A stretch of DNA of 54,863 nt. Origin: Microcyclospora pomicola. Taxonomy: Eukaryota; Ascomycota; Dothideomycetes; Capnodiales. Where the stretch lies: positions 1-54,863 of the forward strand of contig NHNY01000046.1 in the NCBI GenBank assembly GCA_002786065.1. The letters are read 5' to 3'. Both the position numbers and the translations under genes were made by a program. The notes under the pieces are model-generated. The model was not told the DNA's origin, did not search any database, and worked only from the letters and a program-made list of their open reading frames with translations. Of this stretch, positions 1 to 10,224 are shown piece after piece (within the stretch, counting starts at the first letter, position 1; each line of letters starts with the position of its first letter).

Positions 1-38
1 AGAACAAGTGTATTTGTATTTGCTACACCGTACATTAC

Positions 39-497
39 CTAGAAAGGCAGAGGTACAGGTAGTATTACCCTTTTGACATCGTCGCGAGAATTGAATCTAG
101 ATGCATTGTTAGAAGGTTCCGAATTCAAAGACAATTGATTGAGCATTACATCCATATCCTCTGCAGCTTTTTTATCGCTACATGCAACCACATATGTGAA
201 TCCATAAGGATCTGTAGTAGGATATGATGGCAAGACAGCAACATATTCAATGTGTCGTGTTGCAATGACCTTAGGTCCCCCTGATGTCAAGATTGTAGTC
301 TGATCAATTTGCTCTTCTTCTAAGGCAGCTTCAACTGTTGTTGCTGGAACTGTGTTAGCTGTGATGATTTCATCATCAGCGATACGACATATGTCTTCTT
401 CTGTAAAGCGCTGTGCTAGAACAGGCCAATGGAGTTCCCCGTAATTCTCAATCAAATGAGAATGCATTCCGAAATCACTGTCAATGATGGATGACAT
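39..497 (-). CDS. Hypothetical protein, 152 aa (orphan)
   Basis: A single open frame starts at an ATG (495-497) and ends in a stop near the window edge. I recognise no family. The protein is soluble-looking, with an acidic first half (residues 33-67 are rich in D and E), only two cysteines, no signal peptide and no membrane segment. The C-terminal 30 residues are rich in S, N and R and look disordered, ending in a short proline-rich stretch. The base composition is visibly more AT-rich than the conserved genes further right, which may mean a young or fast-evolving gene. A chance ORF cannot be excluded, and an upstream exon could exist. Confidence 0.45.
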   Translation of the reverse strand: MSSIIDSDFGMHSHLIENYGELHWPVLAQRFTEEDICRIADDEIITANTVPATTVEAALEEEQIDQTTILTSGGPKVIATRHIEYVAVLPSYPTTDPYGFTYVVACSDKKAAEDMDVMLNQLSLNSEPSNNASRFNSRDDVKRVILPVPLPF

Positions 498-1059
498 AAT
501 TCAAACACGATTCTAAATCAATTGTCGAGCTATTTAGACGGGAAAGCAATAATCAACAAATGGGTGTGATGAACATGGATAGATGGTCGAAAACTTGATG
601 TGACAGTCATGGACTTGGCTCGACCTAATTTCAAAATAAGGTTTTTGACTTTTACTGTTGCGCGTCGCACCAACTTCGATGTACGTCGAGCCAACTGTAT
701 CCACACCAACAGGCACCAACAACCTGAACACAGCCGCGGTTGTACACTTCCAGGCACGTTGGTACAGACTGCGGCACCAATCCGATGGCAGTATGCGCTG
801 ACGACGACGCCGTAGGACTTCCAACTGACCTTTGACTTCGGCCACCGAAAAGCTCGAGCGTACCCCGATACCTGACTCAACCTCGAATCGGCTCCAGGCC
901 AACATTGACGGACTGTCCATTCGGATGCAGATTAACATCTCCTCGCTTGTTGGGGACAGCCGGCACAGGGCCGGTATTGCGAACTCATGCTTGATACAGT
1001 AATGGATCGCAGTCGTTCGCCATCGCCGATGGTTCGATATACTGCGCCGTTCCATTCTA
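498..1059. other. No supportable gene
   Basis: Several overlapping frames are open on the minus strand here, but none has a recognisable domain or a convincing start. The stretch lies directly downstream of the possible decayed gene at 1060-1442 and may contain more of the same decayed material. I see no RNA gene or repeat. Confidence 0.4.
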
Positions 1060-1442
1060 GAACCGGTCGCGTGGAGTCATTCCAGCTCGTTGACTGCGGA
1101 CTCTGACGGTCAGACGGTATTCCACCATATTGCGAAAGTGGAAGTATGTCCGCCATAGGTCGTGCGGCACATCCCGGGCGAATAGAACTAAGCGCCCGTT
1201 GACGACACAGCGCTCGGCTTCCATTCCTGCAAAGTGTGTTACAAAGAACCTATGGCTGTGTTCCAGTTTCCTTCAGGATCGAAAGTGTTCATGAAACGAC
1301 TTTTTGGAAGCTGGACTCTAATCGATGTGAGCATGGCAGTGCCCTTGGCTCTGACCCAGATCGTCATTCTGAACACGCTGGGTAGCAGGCTGTCAGTACC
1401 GACGATTATTATTTGCCTCGTAGGTGCGTAGCTGGTAGTCCT
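1060..1442 (-). pseudogene. Possible decayed or unusually spliced gene
   Basis: Two minus-strand segments in adjacent frames read like real protein. The first (1242-1442) contains PSVFRMTIWVRAKG and FMNTFDPEGNW. The second (1060-1272) contains FFVTHFAGMEAERCVV and DVPHDLWRTYFHFRNMVEYR, ending in TAG at 1057-1059. The two overlap by about 30 nt. A GT..AG interval in the overlap would be only about 24 nt, too short for an intron, so a single frameshift near 1245-1260 is the simplest reading. The upstream part (1443-1812, minus) is also open in one frame and may belong to it. I do not recognise the family; this could also be chance. Confidence 0.3.
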
Positions 1443-1817
1443 TCATCTCTGCCGTAACATTCCCGCATTTCACAGGAAAACAGGAGTTACCAGTGAGCGC
1501 AATCCAAGCGGAACTTGTCTCCGCAGACGTGACTACTGGAATGCAGCGTGCCAGTCCTTGCATTTGACGGCGTTTCGCACGCAGAGAGAAATTGAGGACA
1601 GTCACGTTTGCCAAGAAGTTGTGCTTTGCATGCTGGACGGGCAGTCTTGTCGTCACAGGACAGTTCCAGTCACGGTTGAGGTATGGACTTGCTGTACATT
1701 CCACCTGCTCGCGGACGTTTCCGTGGAGAACGCATAAGAAGGTCTTCCGCCGTCGTAGAACCTCGATTATCTTGAGTTGTGCCCGGTAACCTGAAAGTGT
1801 AAGGCGAACCACTTATC
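1443..1817. other. Upstream region of the DUF6919-like gene
   Basis: It lies between the possible decayed gene and the plus-strand gene at 1818. A minus-strand frame is open across most of it but begins without an ATG and shows no domain. No clear TATA box is visible in the last 100 nt before the ATG at 1818. Confidence 0.35.
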
Positions 1818-2504
1818 ATGCCTCCCAATCCAAACAACCCCCAATATGAGATGGTCTGCAAGTTGTGGGACAGTGCAAAGAGCTTCCAGGAAATTTGTGT
1901 CCTCAATAAGCGCTTCCTGAGAGGCGAACTCAGCTGCACGCCGTACCAAGCCGGACCTGTCCTTGAAGAGAGGGGTCAAGCGCTGCAGGATCTCTTTCGT
2001 CTGCATGATCGCGGCGTGTTGACAGTCTGTAGCAACGTCTATCAGCATACTGTCGAGTATGACAGGACAAAATCGGAGTGGACCGAGTGGCAACAGCGAC
2101 CTTCACTCGACTTCATCACGCCCGGCAACTCACAATTCCCATACCTCGAGTTGCTTGGCGAGCTTCGGTCGAACCCTCACCTGCGGGTCTTGGCTTGGAG
2201 AGACTCCGACATGAAGGCGATCGCGGGGTCGAACATGCAGCTGTCGGTGGTCATGCGGAGTCGAGAGGCGAAGACGAAGGGAAGTCTGACTTCGGCGAAG
2301 TGGAGGACCATCTCATCAGCAGGCAACATCGACGATAACGAGCTGCGGGAGTTTCAACCCTACGATCTCGCTGTCGTAAGCAACACGAATCCAGTGCAAT
2401 GGCAGGTGTTGATGGTGGAGTGGGATGAAGAGGGGGCGACGTATGGCGGAAATCTCAATGCGATGGTGCTCGATGCGGTGGTCAAGTGTGTAAGATCACT
2501 GTGA
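1818..2504 (+). CDS. DUF6919-like protein, 228 aa
   Basis: One uninterrupted frame from ATG 1818. The N-terminal pattern (LWDSAKSFQEICVLNKRFL, then GELSCTPYQAGPV and LHDRGVLTV) resembles the DUF6919 family of small proteins found in actinobacteria and fungi: a W..A.s..dL..Ln..fL start, a PGY/TPY-like turn, then a helix and 'G.lT'. I assign this from memory of the family pattern. The protein has no signal peptide or membrane segment, and the DUF has no known biochemical role. The end is slightly doubtful: AAG|TGTGTAAG just before the stop could act as a splice donor, so a small extra exon after 2490 is possible. The neighbours give no functional hint. Confidence 0.6.
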   Translation: MPPNPNNPQYEMVCKLWDSAKSFQEICVLNKRFLRGELSCTPYQAGPVLEERGQALQDLFRLHDRGVLTVCSNVYQHTVEYDRTKSEWTEWQQRPSLDFITPGNSQFPYLELLGELRSNPHLRVLAWRDSDMKAIAGSNMQLSVVMRSREAKTKGSLTSAKWRTISSAGNIDDNELREFQPYDLAVVSNTNPVQWQVLMVEWDEEGATYGGNLNAMVLDAVVKCVRSL

Positions 2505-2866
2505 TAGATTTGCTTGCACTCACGATGATGAGCATGAAGCACAACATCTCGACATCAATATCCTCTCGGCCAATGCTGCAGGCTACGTTGATCTCTTGAC
2601 TACTGTCCTGTACGATTTGCTCCCGAGAAAGCAAGCACTGAGCGTGTACCGGCCCAGCCTTTGATATTGACTGGTGGCCAGTGTCGTGATCAGTGTGTAA
2701 CTGTGCCCAGATGCCGATCACGGGTCAGCTGCAACCTCGAATGCACTAGCCTACAGGCAAACATACCGTATGTAGCGGTATCCGGAACCCCTATGAGCCT
2801 TTAGCCATTTATGAGAACCACAATAACACGAACCCACAACATATTTGTTGGACTGTGTTGACCTTT
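2505..2866. other. Intergenic; nothing seen
   Basis: This lies between the 3' end of the plus-strand gene at 1818-2504 and the 3' end of the minus-strand gene at 2867-3679, so it is a terminator-terminator region. No ORF, repeat or RNA is supported. Confidence 0.5.
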
Positions 2867-3679
2867 CTAATCTTCACGGTTTCGTCGAGCACCCTGTCTG
2901 CGCGCGGCGTACGATTGCTTAAGTGTCTTCACTTCTATGAGTCGCTTTCGATCATTAATCATAAGGCAAGACTTTGAGTCGATTAAGCGTACAGCACTTG
3001 AGTTGGTAGAGAGAGTAACAATAATATCCTTTGCTACAATTAAGGTGCTGATGTAGAGATTCGGGCTCCATTCGTAGCATGTTGATAGGCAAAGGTATGG
3101 CAGCAGTCGGTCAGAGTTCTCAACACTTTCGAAACCAGATAGACCATATAATTGACACCTATTCGTTGAAGTTTGGCGTGCAGCGATCCCGGCGCTACCG
3201 AAATAGATACGCGTGCCCACGTCCGTCCACGAGAGATGATCTGGAGTCACAGCAGACGACTGGAGCTTCTGGGTATCCTGGCGTTGGTTTACGCCGAATA
3301 ATAGTTGGAGATTTCCAGTGCCGTTTAATATGGAGGCTTGCGATGTCGGCGTGATCGTGAAGAGACTGGAGGCGACAGATCTATGGACGATGTGGTCCTG
3401 GTTGGCGTGAATGATGATCCCATTGTTTCCGACAAAAGTTTGAGGGATCAAATCAGGCTTCCAGTCATCTCCAGATGGTATCCCGTCAATGCACTGCGCA
3501 ACGACCGCATTGACACGCTTGACGAAGCCTCCTTCCGGGAACTTGATCATGTGTGCCGCCACCTGATCATGGACTGCTGCTACCCATGCGAAATCGGTAT
3601 TGGTCTGGACAAAACACAACATGTGCTGGATCAGCATCAACGGCAGCAGAATCAGCCTCAGCGATGTGAGATCACCCAT
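2867..3679 (-). CDS. Hypothetical secreted-looking protein, 270 aa
   Basis: A single 813-nt frame from ATG 3677-3679. The first 30 residues (polar start, then LRLILLPLMLIQHMLCF) look like a signal peptide or membrane anchor. The remainder is mixed, with few cysteines. The C-terminal 25 residues are strongly basic (KTLKQSYAARRQGARRNRED), which is odd for a secreted protein and could be an unspliced extension. I recognise no domain. It lies on the same strand as, and 669 nt downstream of, the secreted peroxidase at 4349-5377. It may be an orphan of the lineage; the length makes a chance ORF unlikely but not impossible. Confidence 0.45.
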   Translation of the reverse strand: MGDLTSLRLILLPLMLIQHMLCFVQTNTDFAWVAAVHDQVAAHMIKFPEGGFVKRVNAVVAQCIDGIPSGDDWKPDLIPQTFVGNNGIIIHANQDHIVHRSVASSLFTITPTSQASILNGTGNLQLLFGVNQRQDTQKLQSSAVTPDHLSWTDVGTRIYFGSAGIAARQTSTNRCQLYGLSGFESVENSDRLLPYLCLSTCYEWSPNLYISTLIVAKDIIVTLSTNSSAVRLIDSKSCLMINDRKRLIEVKTLKQSYAARRQGARRNRED

Positions 3680-4348
3680 GTTCCCCGTTAGATGCGTGTC
3701 TGCGAGCTTGACCGCGGGATGGAGGCAGACGCGAACGTAACTATTTTGTTCGCGAGATAGAGACGGTTCCCCCTCGTCTCAGACGATGTGGAGATGGTGT
3801 CCGACGACTCAAGCCTGCTTAATGACAAGCTTTGATCAATTGTCGAGGCAGATTCGCCATCTTGTTTTACCCCGAGGTAATTGGGGTATAAAATTGTGTG
3901 TTGTGATGTGGGAAGGGGAGGGGATTGAGGGACGTTGGAGACTTTATAGTCGCTCTGGTGTCGGAGCTGCGAATGGTGGCAGACGCATGAGCAACAACGC
4001 CATGTGACTTTGCGTATGCTTCGAACCTTCGGCCGCTGTTCGAGTATCAGAAGACAGCGTTCTTTGCTGTTGGGACTAAGAATTGTGACAAAACACATGC
4101 AAGAAAGCGCCATGTGAATCACATCTGCCTGGTTGCCTAGGTAGTATACCAGCTTTGAATAAGCGTACAACAGCATTAGAGATGCGTACACTTGGATTAG
4201 AGAATTCACGGGCGGACAGGCGCACTCCATGTGCCTTTCTCCTGTTTCCGATAGCGTGTCATGCATCTCGACCAGCAAAGGGGGAGGGATGATGACACTT
4301 TCAAGAATGGTTGACCACATGTGATTATCTGCGAGACTGCTTCAACTA
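3680..4348. other. Intergenic; promoter side of the 2867-3679 gene
   Basis: A minus-strand frame of about 210 codons spans this stretch, but its composition is irregular and no domain or conserved motif is visible. I treat it as upstream DNA of the 2867-3679 gene and 3' flank of the peroxidase gene. Confidence 0.4.
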
Positions 4349-5377
4349 TTATACAAGCTCCTCTACCAACGACACCACGCGAGCTGCGACGAGCGCCTGC
4401 TGGTCTAGGATGTCCTGCAAAGTGATGAGTTGTGTGTATGGATTCTTGAAAGGGATATGCATCAGGTCCTCAACCATGCTCGCGGCGGATGGGGCAGTGT
4501 ATAATGGAAGCACGGCGCTGTTGACCGACGAAGGCAGCGTCCCGACAGGAGCTGCCGGCCCGATTGCACCTGATGGGAGCGGAGTCGGGGTTGATGTGGC
4601 GACCTGGGCTAGCACCGCGGAGGAGACCGATTGCACGAAGTCGATCTTCTTTGGCGGTTGAGGAGGATGCCAACCCAGCGGGTACGGAAAGGATTCATGC
4701 TCGAACCAGTAGTGCCACCATTCGATGCGGACTTGCGGTTTGGTGAGGTAGTCCGGCAGGTTGAAGTCGCCCATGATGGCGAAGATGAACCCCACCTCGA
4801 ACTCCTGGATGGGCTTCTGCTCGACGAACCACCCGTGGAAGTCGTTCTGCATTGCCAGAGACTCGCGTTGGAGGCGGACTTCGTTGGCCATACTGTAAGT
4901 CATATGTGTGGCATTACCTAGGGCGTCCAGCGAGGTTTGGAAGATGGACGAGTTGAAGGATCTGTTGTCGCTGAAGTCGTGGATGTCTGCAAGGTAGCCC
5001 ATCTTGTAGTCTTGCCGGGAGAAGGAGTGATCATGCTCGAATGCGTGGGGCTCGGCGAGGAGGGACAGATTGGCGAGAGTGGTTCCGCACGATGCGCCGG
5101 TCGTGAACTCGCAGACGATCATCGCATTGGCCATGGCGGTGTGGATGCAGCTCTGATCAATTCCAAACTGGTTCAGGAACGCGTCGAGGATGGACTGTTT
5201 CTCGATATCACGGCCATTGTGATTGATGTAGCCATGATTGGCGAGCGTGTTGAGCCCGGGGCAGGGTCCGCGAGAGTCCAAAGGGCCGGGAGGCACGTAC
5301 GGGTTGATGAGGGTCAGGGCAAGCCCAGTGTTGACGAACAGTAATATTGGGACGATCATTCTCGACTGGATGATCAA
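4349..5377 (-). CDS. Secreted heme-thiolate peroxidase (chloroperoxidase / peroxidase family 2), 342 aa
   Basis: Peroxidase family 2 enzymes (chloroperoxidases and unspecific peroxygenases) use a cysteine-ligated heme and H2O2 to halogenate or hydroxylate substrates outside the cell. Visible here: a signal peptide (residues 1-20, MIIQSRMIVPILLFVNTGLA); the heme-ligand motif PCPGLN at residues 38-43 with Cys39 as proximal ligand, followed by TLANHG; and the acid-base motif EHD at 114-116 with the following HSFSRQDY. The PCP/EHD pair is diagnostic. There are several N-glycosylation sequons (for example NRSF, NSS, NAT). The C-terminal 80 residues are rich in S, T, A and P and look like a linker or tail. 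No introns are needed. A second in-frame Met at residue 7 is an alternative start. The exact substrate cannot be inferred. Confidence 0.88.
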   Translation of the reverse strand: MIIQSRMIVPILLFVNTGLALTLINPYVPPGPLDSRGPCPGLNTLANHGYINHNGRDIEKQSILDAFLNQFGIDQSCIHTAMANAMIVCEFTTGASCGTTLANLSLLAEPHAFEHDHSFSRQDYKMGYLADIHDFSDNRSFNSSIFQTSLDALGNATHMTYSMANEVRLQRESLAMQNDFHGWFVEQKPIQEFEVGFIFAIMGDFNLPDYLTKPQVRIEWWHYWFEHESFPYPLGWHPPQPPKKIDFVQSVSSAVLAQVATSTPTPLPSGAIGPAAPVGTLPSSVNSAVLPLYTAPSAASMVEDLMHIPFKNPYTQLITLQDILDQQALVAARVVSLVEELV

Positions 5378-6801
5378 GGATATCTCCAGGACTGGAAGCA
5401 GACCTCATACTTGTAGCAATTCGTGATAGAAGGTGTACAGAACAGACAACGTGTTGCGGGCCGGCGGCGTGCTCTGTGATGGCTCAAAAAGTGGTTTTGT
5501 GATATGTCGACAAATCCCCCCAGGATCCCAACTTTTACGTCGCACATGGTATGATGAGATGCGTGGAATGCGTGGGTGGCCGTTTGCAACATTCAAACAC
5601 AAGTGGGACGCTCAACGAGATGCGTTTTGACAGCAGTGGTCCAGATGCGTCTGAATGTTTCATTGCTGCAAAGACCACTCTTTCCCACATTCTTGGACTG
5701 TGCTGAGAAATTGCAGCCATTGCCGCAAGGTGTCTTGCTCAGACCAGCGCATACGGAGACTCGCCCTTGGAGACATGATACAGCACTTTGTGAAACGCAC
5801 GACGTCTTCCTTCATCAGAAAGCCGTCCAAGTCCGTTGCCAAGTTCAATGAATTGACTGCGAGGACACAGGGCTAGAACGTCTACCCTGTAGCTTTGTGG
5901 AAATTTCCCAGGGTCTGGATTAAAGACGCCTTGCTGCAATCCAGGCGATTGGAAGATGAGTCCTAAACGTAGCGTGATATCTAGTAGGTAGAGAGTATGT
6001 AAAGAGGCTTCGTGAGCACAATCCGCGGCAGTGTTAGCCTGTTGAGCCGTCTTGCATCGCTCCGCTGTGTATGGAACACTCTGATTGAACAGGATGATCT
6101 AGAGCCAGTTCTGCAATGTGTGTGCCAAGTGGGATATCAGGATCAAAGGTAAAGCGATCAGGTCGAGAAGTCTTCCAGACGATGTCGAAGTGAAGCTATA
6201 CCAATACCCTGGCATGTGGTAGCATTCCCTATAACTCAGCACAGGTCTAGCTCCTTGGTAGGTGTCGTGCTTGGTATGTATAGCAAGATTACGAGTGGCA
6301 ATTTGGCTTGTTGCCGTACGATCTGCTCTGAAAGTGCGAGCCCCGTGCTGGTCTGTCCCTGAGGTAGATGGGCTATTACTCAGCTTCTGGCAAGCTAGGA
6401 CATTGTCGGGATGGCAGTGCTCTCGAAGGAGCAGGCTCTGTTCTTGCCGTAGACCCATCAAGATGAGGTTGGAGTTGTGCTCTGACGTTCAGTCTGTACA
6501 GCTGTCCTTGAAGGACTGCGCCCTCATGGGATACGCCCTCATCGTCGGCAATGCGTTCTGACAGTACTGCATGAGGTCTGAACTGATGCTCAACATCGTA
6601 TAGATTGGACAATGGACAGCTTAGGGAGTGTTGTTCAAGGAGAGAAACGTGCACAGCCTGGGCGGGTGTGGAAGAGGCGGTGCGCTCGACTCCACATCTC
6701 AACTCATCTTTCAAGGCTGCCGTTTAGTCTGAACGCGATATCAGGTAGACAACGCTCCAACATGTCGTACATACAGCAATTGCACGGAAATCCACGTCAG
6801 A
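5378..6801. other. Divergent promoter region with possible gene relics
   Basis: It separates the minus-strand peroxidase from the plus-strand Sec14 gene and serves as promoter for both. Short minus-strand frames between 5660 and 5940 read somewhat like protein (for example LATDLDGFLMKEDVVRFTK) but change frame and lead nowhere. I cannot support a gene. Confidence 0.35.
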
Positions 6802-8074
6802 ATGACCCCAGAAAGCGAACGTGGACGCCGGTGGAACCTCACTGCGGAAGAAGCGGTCAAGCTGAAGTCACTATGGATGGCGGTGTTTGATGTCATGAAA
6901 ATTGCGCATCGCCAACATCAATCCGCTGCACCAGCTCCATCTGTCAAGCCCGCCAGTAAGACGACATGGAGTGTGCGGGTGCCGTTGTTTGGCGGCAAAG
7001 CTCCAGAGGAAACGAATAATATCCCAGGCAGTGAGCCTTCCAGATGGACTAAAGAGTATCAAGAATCACTTGCAAAGTACACGCCAGAGCAGCTCCGTCA
7101 AGGCCTTTGGAACTTGCCGGGAGGTCGTCATCCGGACGAGCTGATGCTACGATTTCTACGTGCGCGGAACTGGGATGTCGAAGCCGCATTGATGATGTTG
7201 GTCCCAGCCATCACTTTCACCACCTACGATGTTCATGTCTACGACGACCTCCTGCGAAGAGGGGATGGCATTCCTGAAGACAACGCAGATCCCAAGCCAC
7301 ACCAGGACTTCGTCAACCAACTACGCATGGGCAAGGGCTTCCTTCATGGCCGGGACAAGCATGGACGGCCGATCTTGTACATCCGTGCAAGACTACACCA
7401 CCAAGCGGAGCAAAGCGATCTGACCATGACGCGGTTTATTGTGTATTGCATTGAGATGCTGCGGTTTGTGATGCCGGCAGATGTCGATACAGCGGTGAGT
7501 GTATCAAGCGTATAATATCCACTCATACTAACACCAGCAGACCCTCGTGTTCGATCTCACCGGCAGCTCCGTGAGTAACATTGATCTCGGCCCTGTCCGC
7601 TTCATCATGACCGACCAGCACTTCCCGGAAATCCTGGGCAAAGTGATACTGTATCGAGGTCCATGGTTCATGGGCGGAGTCTGGCGATCGATCCGCGGGT
7701 GGTTGGATCCAGACGTAGCGTACAAGATCAATTTTGCTGCCAATGTGGACGAACTCGAACGGCACATCCCCCGCGAGAGCATCCTCAAGGAGCTGGGTGG
7801 CGACAAAGACTGGACGTGGGAGTATGTAGAACCCAGGGAAGGCGAGAATGCACTCGTGGAGCAGACGGCGGATCGCGATCAAATCATCACAGCATGGAAC
7901 AACCTCATCAAGACATTCGAAGGCGAAACAGCGGCGTGGGTGCACGGGGGAAATGACGGCAAAACCAGAGACGAGATCGCAGAGCAGCTGAATCGGACTT
8001 TTTGGGAGCTTGACCCATACATCCGCGCGCGGTCGGTGTATGATAGATTAGGCATGATCCAACCTGGACAGTAA
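6802..8074 (+). CDS. Sec14/CRAL-TRIO lipid-transfer protein, CSR1-like, about 408 aa
   Basis: Sec14-type proteins bind and exchange phosphatidylinositol and other lipids between membranes; CSR1-like members act at lipid droplets, endosomes and mitochondria. Exon 1 is 6802-7494. The 43-46 nt intron opens with GTGAGT, has a CTAAC branch site, and ends in a tandem CAGCAG acceptor, so exon 2 starts at 7538 or 7541. Exon 2 ends at 8074. The start region (WNLTAEEAVKLKSLW) matches the usual CSR1 N-terminus. A CRAL-TRIO N-terminal helical bundle (YTPEQLRQGLWNL, then LMLRFLRARNWDVEAA) lies at about residues 92-135. The lipid-binding domain follows, with KHGRPILYIRARLH and, across the splice site, TLVFDLTG. 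Its stop codon is only 14 nt from the convergent PEX5 stop. Confidence 0.9.
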
Positions 8075-8088
8075 GTCTAGCAAGTCGA

Positions 8089-10010
8089 TCAGAAATCAAA
8101 CTGCCCCCTCAATCCATCCAAGTCCATATTCGGGCCCACCATCTCCGCCAGATCCCTCCGGCTCATCTGGGTGAAGACCCTCCTCAATGTATCGTACAAG
8201 TTCGTGCTCTGGTTTTGGTGTAGCTGGTCTTCGACCGTCCGATCGTCCACCGCGTTTCCATGCGCGCCACCCAAGATCTCTGCCGCCTTCTGTCGTCCCT
8301 CCATCTCCAACACTCGATGCATCGAGAGGGCGCCAAGCAGATGTGCGGCCGCCTCGTCAAGAACGCCCAAATTGATGCAAGACACTCCCAAATTGTAGCG
8401 AGCACGGACAAAGTTCGACCGCAGCTCCAACGCACGTGAATATGCTTCGATCGCTTCCTCGGACCGGTTCGAGTTGGCTAGTGTCGCGCCCAGCCGGTTC
8501 CACAGGAGATGCTCTTCGCCTTCACGCTTCATGCTGCCGTGGTGTGAACTGTTGAGCGCGGCGTTGAAGCAGTCGACTGCTTTGTCGTAGTCTTCCGATC
8601 CATAGAACAACACTCCTAGCCCGACCTGGACGTCGACATCGACATTCCCTCCCTCGGGGTTCATCTGAGCAGCTTTCAAGAACAGATCGGTGACCTTTTC
8701 ATGCAATTTTTGACGATCAGTCCAGCCCATCTCGTCGTCGTCGGCGTCCTCCAATCCACGCGGCGGCACGCCCAGTTGGGGATATTTGATGCTGACCCAC
8801 CGCTCCAACGTCCGATACGCCAGCGAGTCATACCCTTCGTTCGTATAGCTCACACTCAACCCCATCAATGCGTCGAGGTTGTTCGGGTCGACCTTCAACG
8901 CCTGCTCCAGGGCTCGAATGGCGGGACTTTCCTTTTCGTTCTGTGCTTGTGCTTGTCCGAGCGCCACCCATGCATCCGCAAAGTCCGGCTGTTCCTGTAC
9001 CGCCGCCTCGAATGCAAGTGCTGCAAGACTGAGATTGCCACCTTCTCGCATGATCTTCTGACCCTCTTCGTACGCATTTGGCACGTCTTTAAACAGATTG
9101 CTCTCCTCGAAGAGGTACATGCCTAGCTCAGGCCCACGGTAAGGGTCGTTGTAGTCGTGCGTCCGTAGACCGTCAAAGTCGTGGTTCATGCCGTCGAAGT
9201 CCTTCCACTGATCGTATCCATCCGCGAGATGGCTGGTAAGCTCTTCATCGCCAAGCATTTCCCTGTGTCGGTCAGTACGTAGCCTTCACATCATCTCAAT
9301 CCAACTCACCGATCCATCCCATTCAACTCCCTCTCCACCGCATGCTCTGCTTCTCGGTCCAACGCCTCCAGCTGCGCCTCTTTATCTTCCGTGCTCAGCT
9401 CTTCAAACTGCTTCTCCCAATCTGTATCGCTCAACTCTTGTATCCGGGCTTTACCCTTCCCTTGGTACTCTTGAGGTGCCGGCGATTGAAACCCCATCAT
9501 CGGACGTTGCATGCCAAACCCCCCACTGAACATCGGCGGGCGATATGCGGACTGCTGCATGTATGAAGGACTTTGCAATTGTGGCGACATCTGAGATTGC
9601 CGGAATGATGCAAACTCTTGCGAGTCAAACCCTGCTGGACGATGCGATGCGTATGCCTCTCCAGCAAAAGCCGGAGGAGGGCCCTGTTGCGCAAACTCTC
9701 CAGCCCACCCGCCTCCACCAGGACCCCCCGCACTGCCTACTCTTTGTTCTGCATCCCGCCTGAGCTGTTCGAGATGGAACGCCGCTTGCTCGTGAGGCAG
9801 GCCTTCAGCCAGCTGTGGGCCTTGTTGAGTGAAGTTCTGGAACGCCCCATCATCACCGCGACCTTGCTGAGTTCGAAATCCGTTCAACTGGTTCGGGAGG
9901 CGTGAGGTCAGGCGGTCTCGTTGTAGGGAAGTATCTGCAGAGGTTTGCTTTTGGAATTGTGCAAGAGGGTTTGCACCGGTGCTACATTCAGGACCGCCTA
10001 AGAAAGACAT
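8089..10010 (-). CDS. PEX5: Peroxisomal targeting signal 1 receptor PEX5, 624 aa
   Basis: PEX5 cycles between cytosol and peroxisome, binding PTS1 cargo with its TPR domain and docking at PEX13/PEX14. Exon 1 is 10010-9310 and exon 2 is 9262-8089; the 47-nt intron begins GTGAGT and ends CACAG, and the join gives GMDREMLGDE. The start is the internal Met of MSFLGGPECSTGANPL, the conserved N-terminus carrying the mono-ubiquitinated Cys (residue 9); an upstream in-frame ATG is unlikely to be used. PEX14-binding WxxxF motifs are WAGEF (102-106) and WEKQF (198-202). TPR repeats fill about residues 275-590, including DPNNLDALMGLSVSYTNEG and VRARYNLGVSCINLG. The Q/G-rich N-terminal half is disordered, as usual. 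Length is normal. A FarA-type site lies 73 nt upstream. Confidence 0.97.
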
Positions 10011-10082
10011 GATGAATGGTGTTGTGGTGAACGTTGGAAAGTAGGTAGAGAACATCACTCAATACATGTATTTCCCCACCAG

Positions 10083-10088
10083 CCGAGG
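10083..10088. promoter_or_regulatory. CCGAGG, FarA/FarB-type fatty-acid response site
   Basis: CCGAGG (reverse complement CCTCGG) lies 73 nt upstream of the PEX5 start. In filamentous ascomycetes CCTCGG is the core bound by the FarA/FarB (CTF1) Zn2Cys6 regulators of fatty-acid and peroxisome genes. The hexamer also occurs by chance, so function is inferred from its place in front of PEX5. Confidence 0.4.
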
Positions 10089-10224
10089 TCGGATTTTGTA
10101 AGGTCCGAGATCATATGTCAGCAGCAATGAATATTGGATCATCACCACAACCTATGCTACACTACACTACATACAAGAAGCAAACATGTAAAAGTACAGC
10201 ATTGTATTACACGTCGCCTCCCAC

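Noticed and set aside
3688-4320. Minus-strand frame of 210 codons
   Set aside because: No domain, Cys/Ser-rich irregular make-up, and it sits where the promoter of the next gene is expected.
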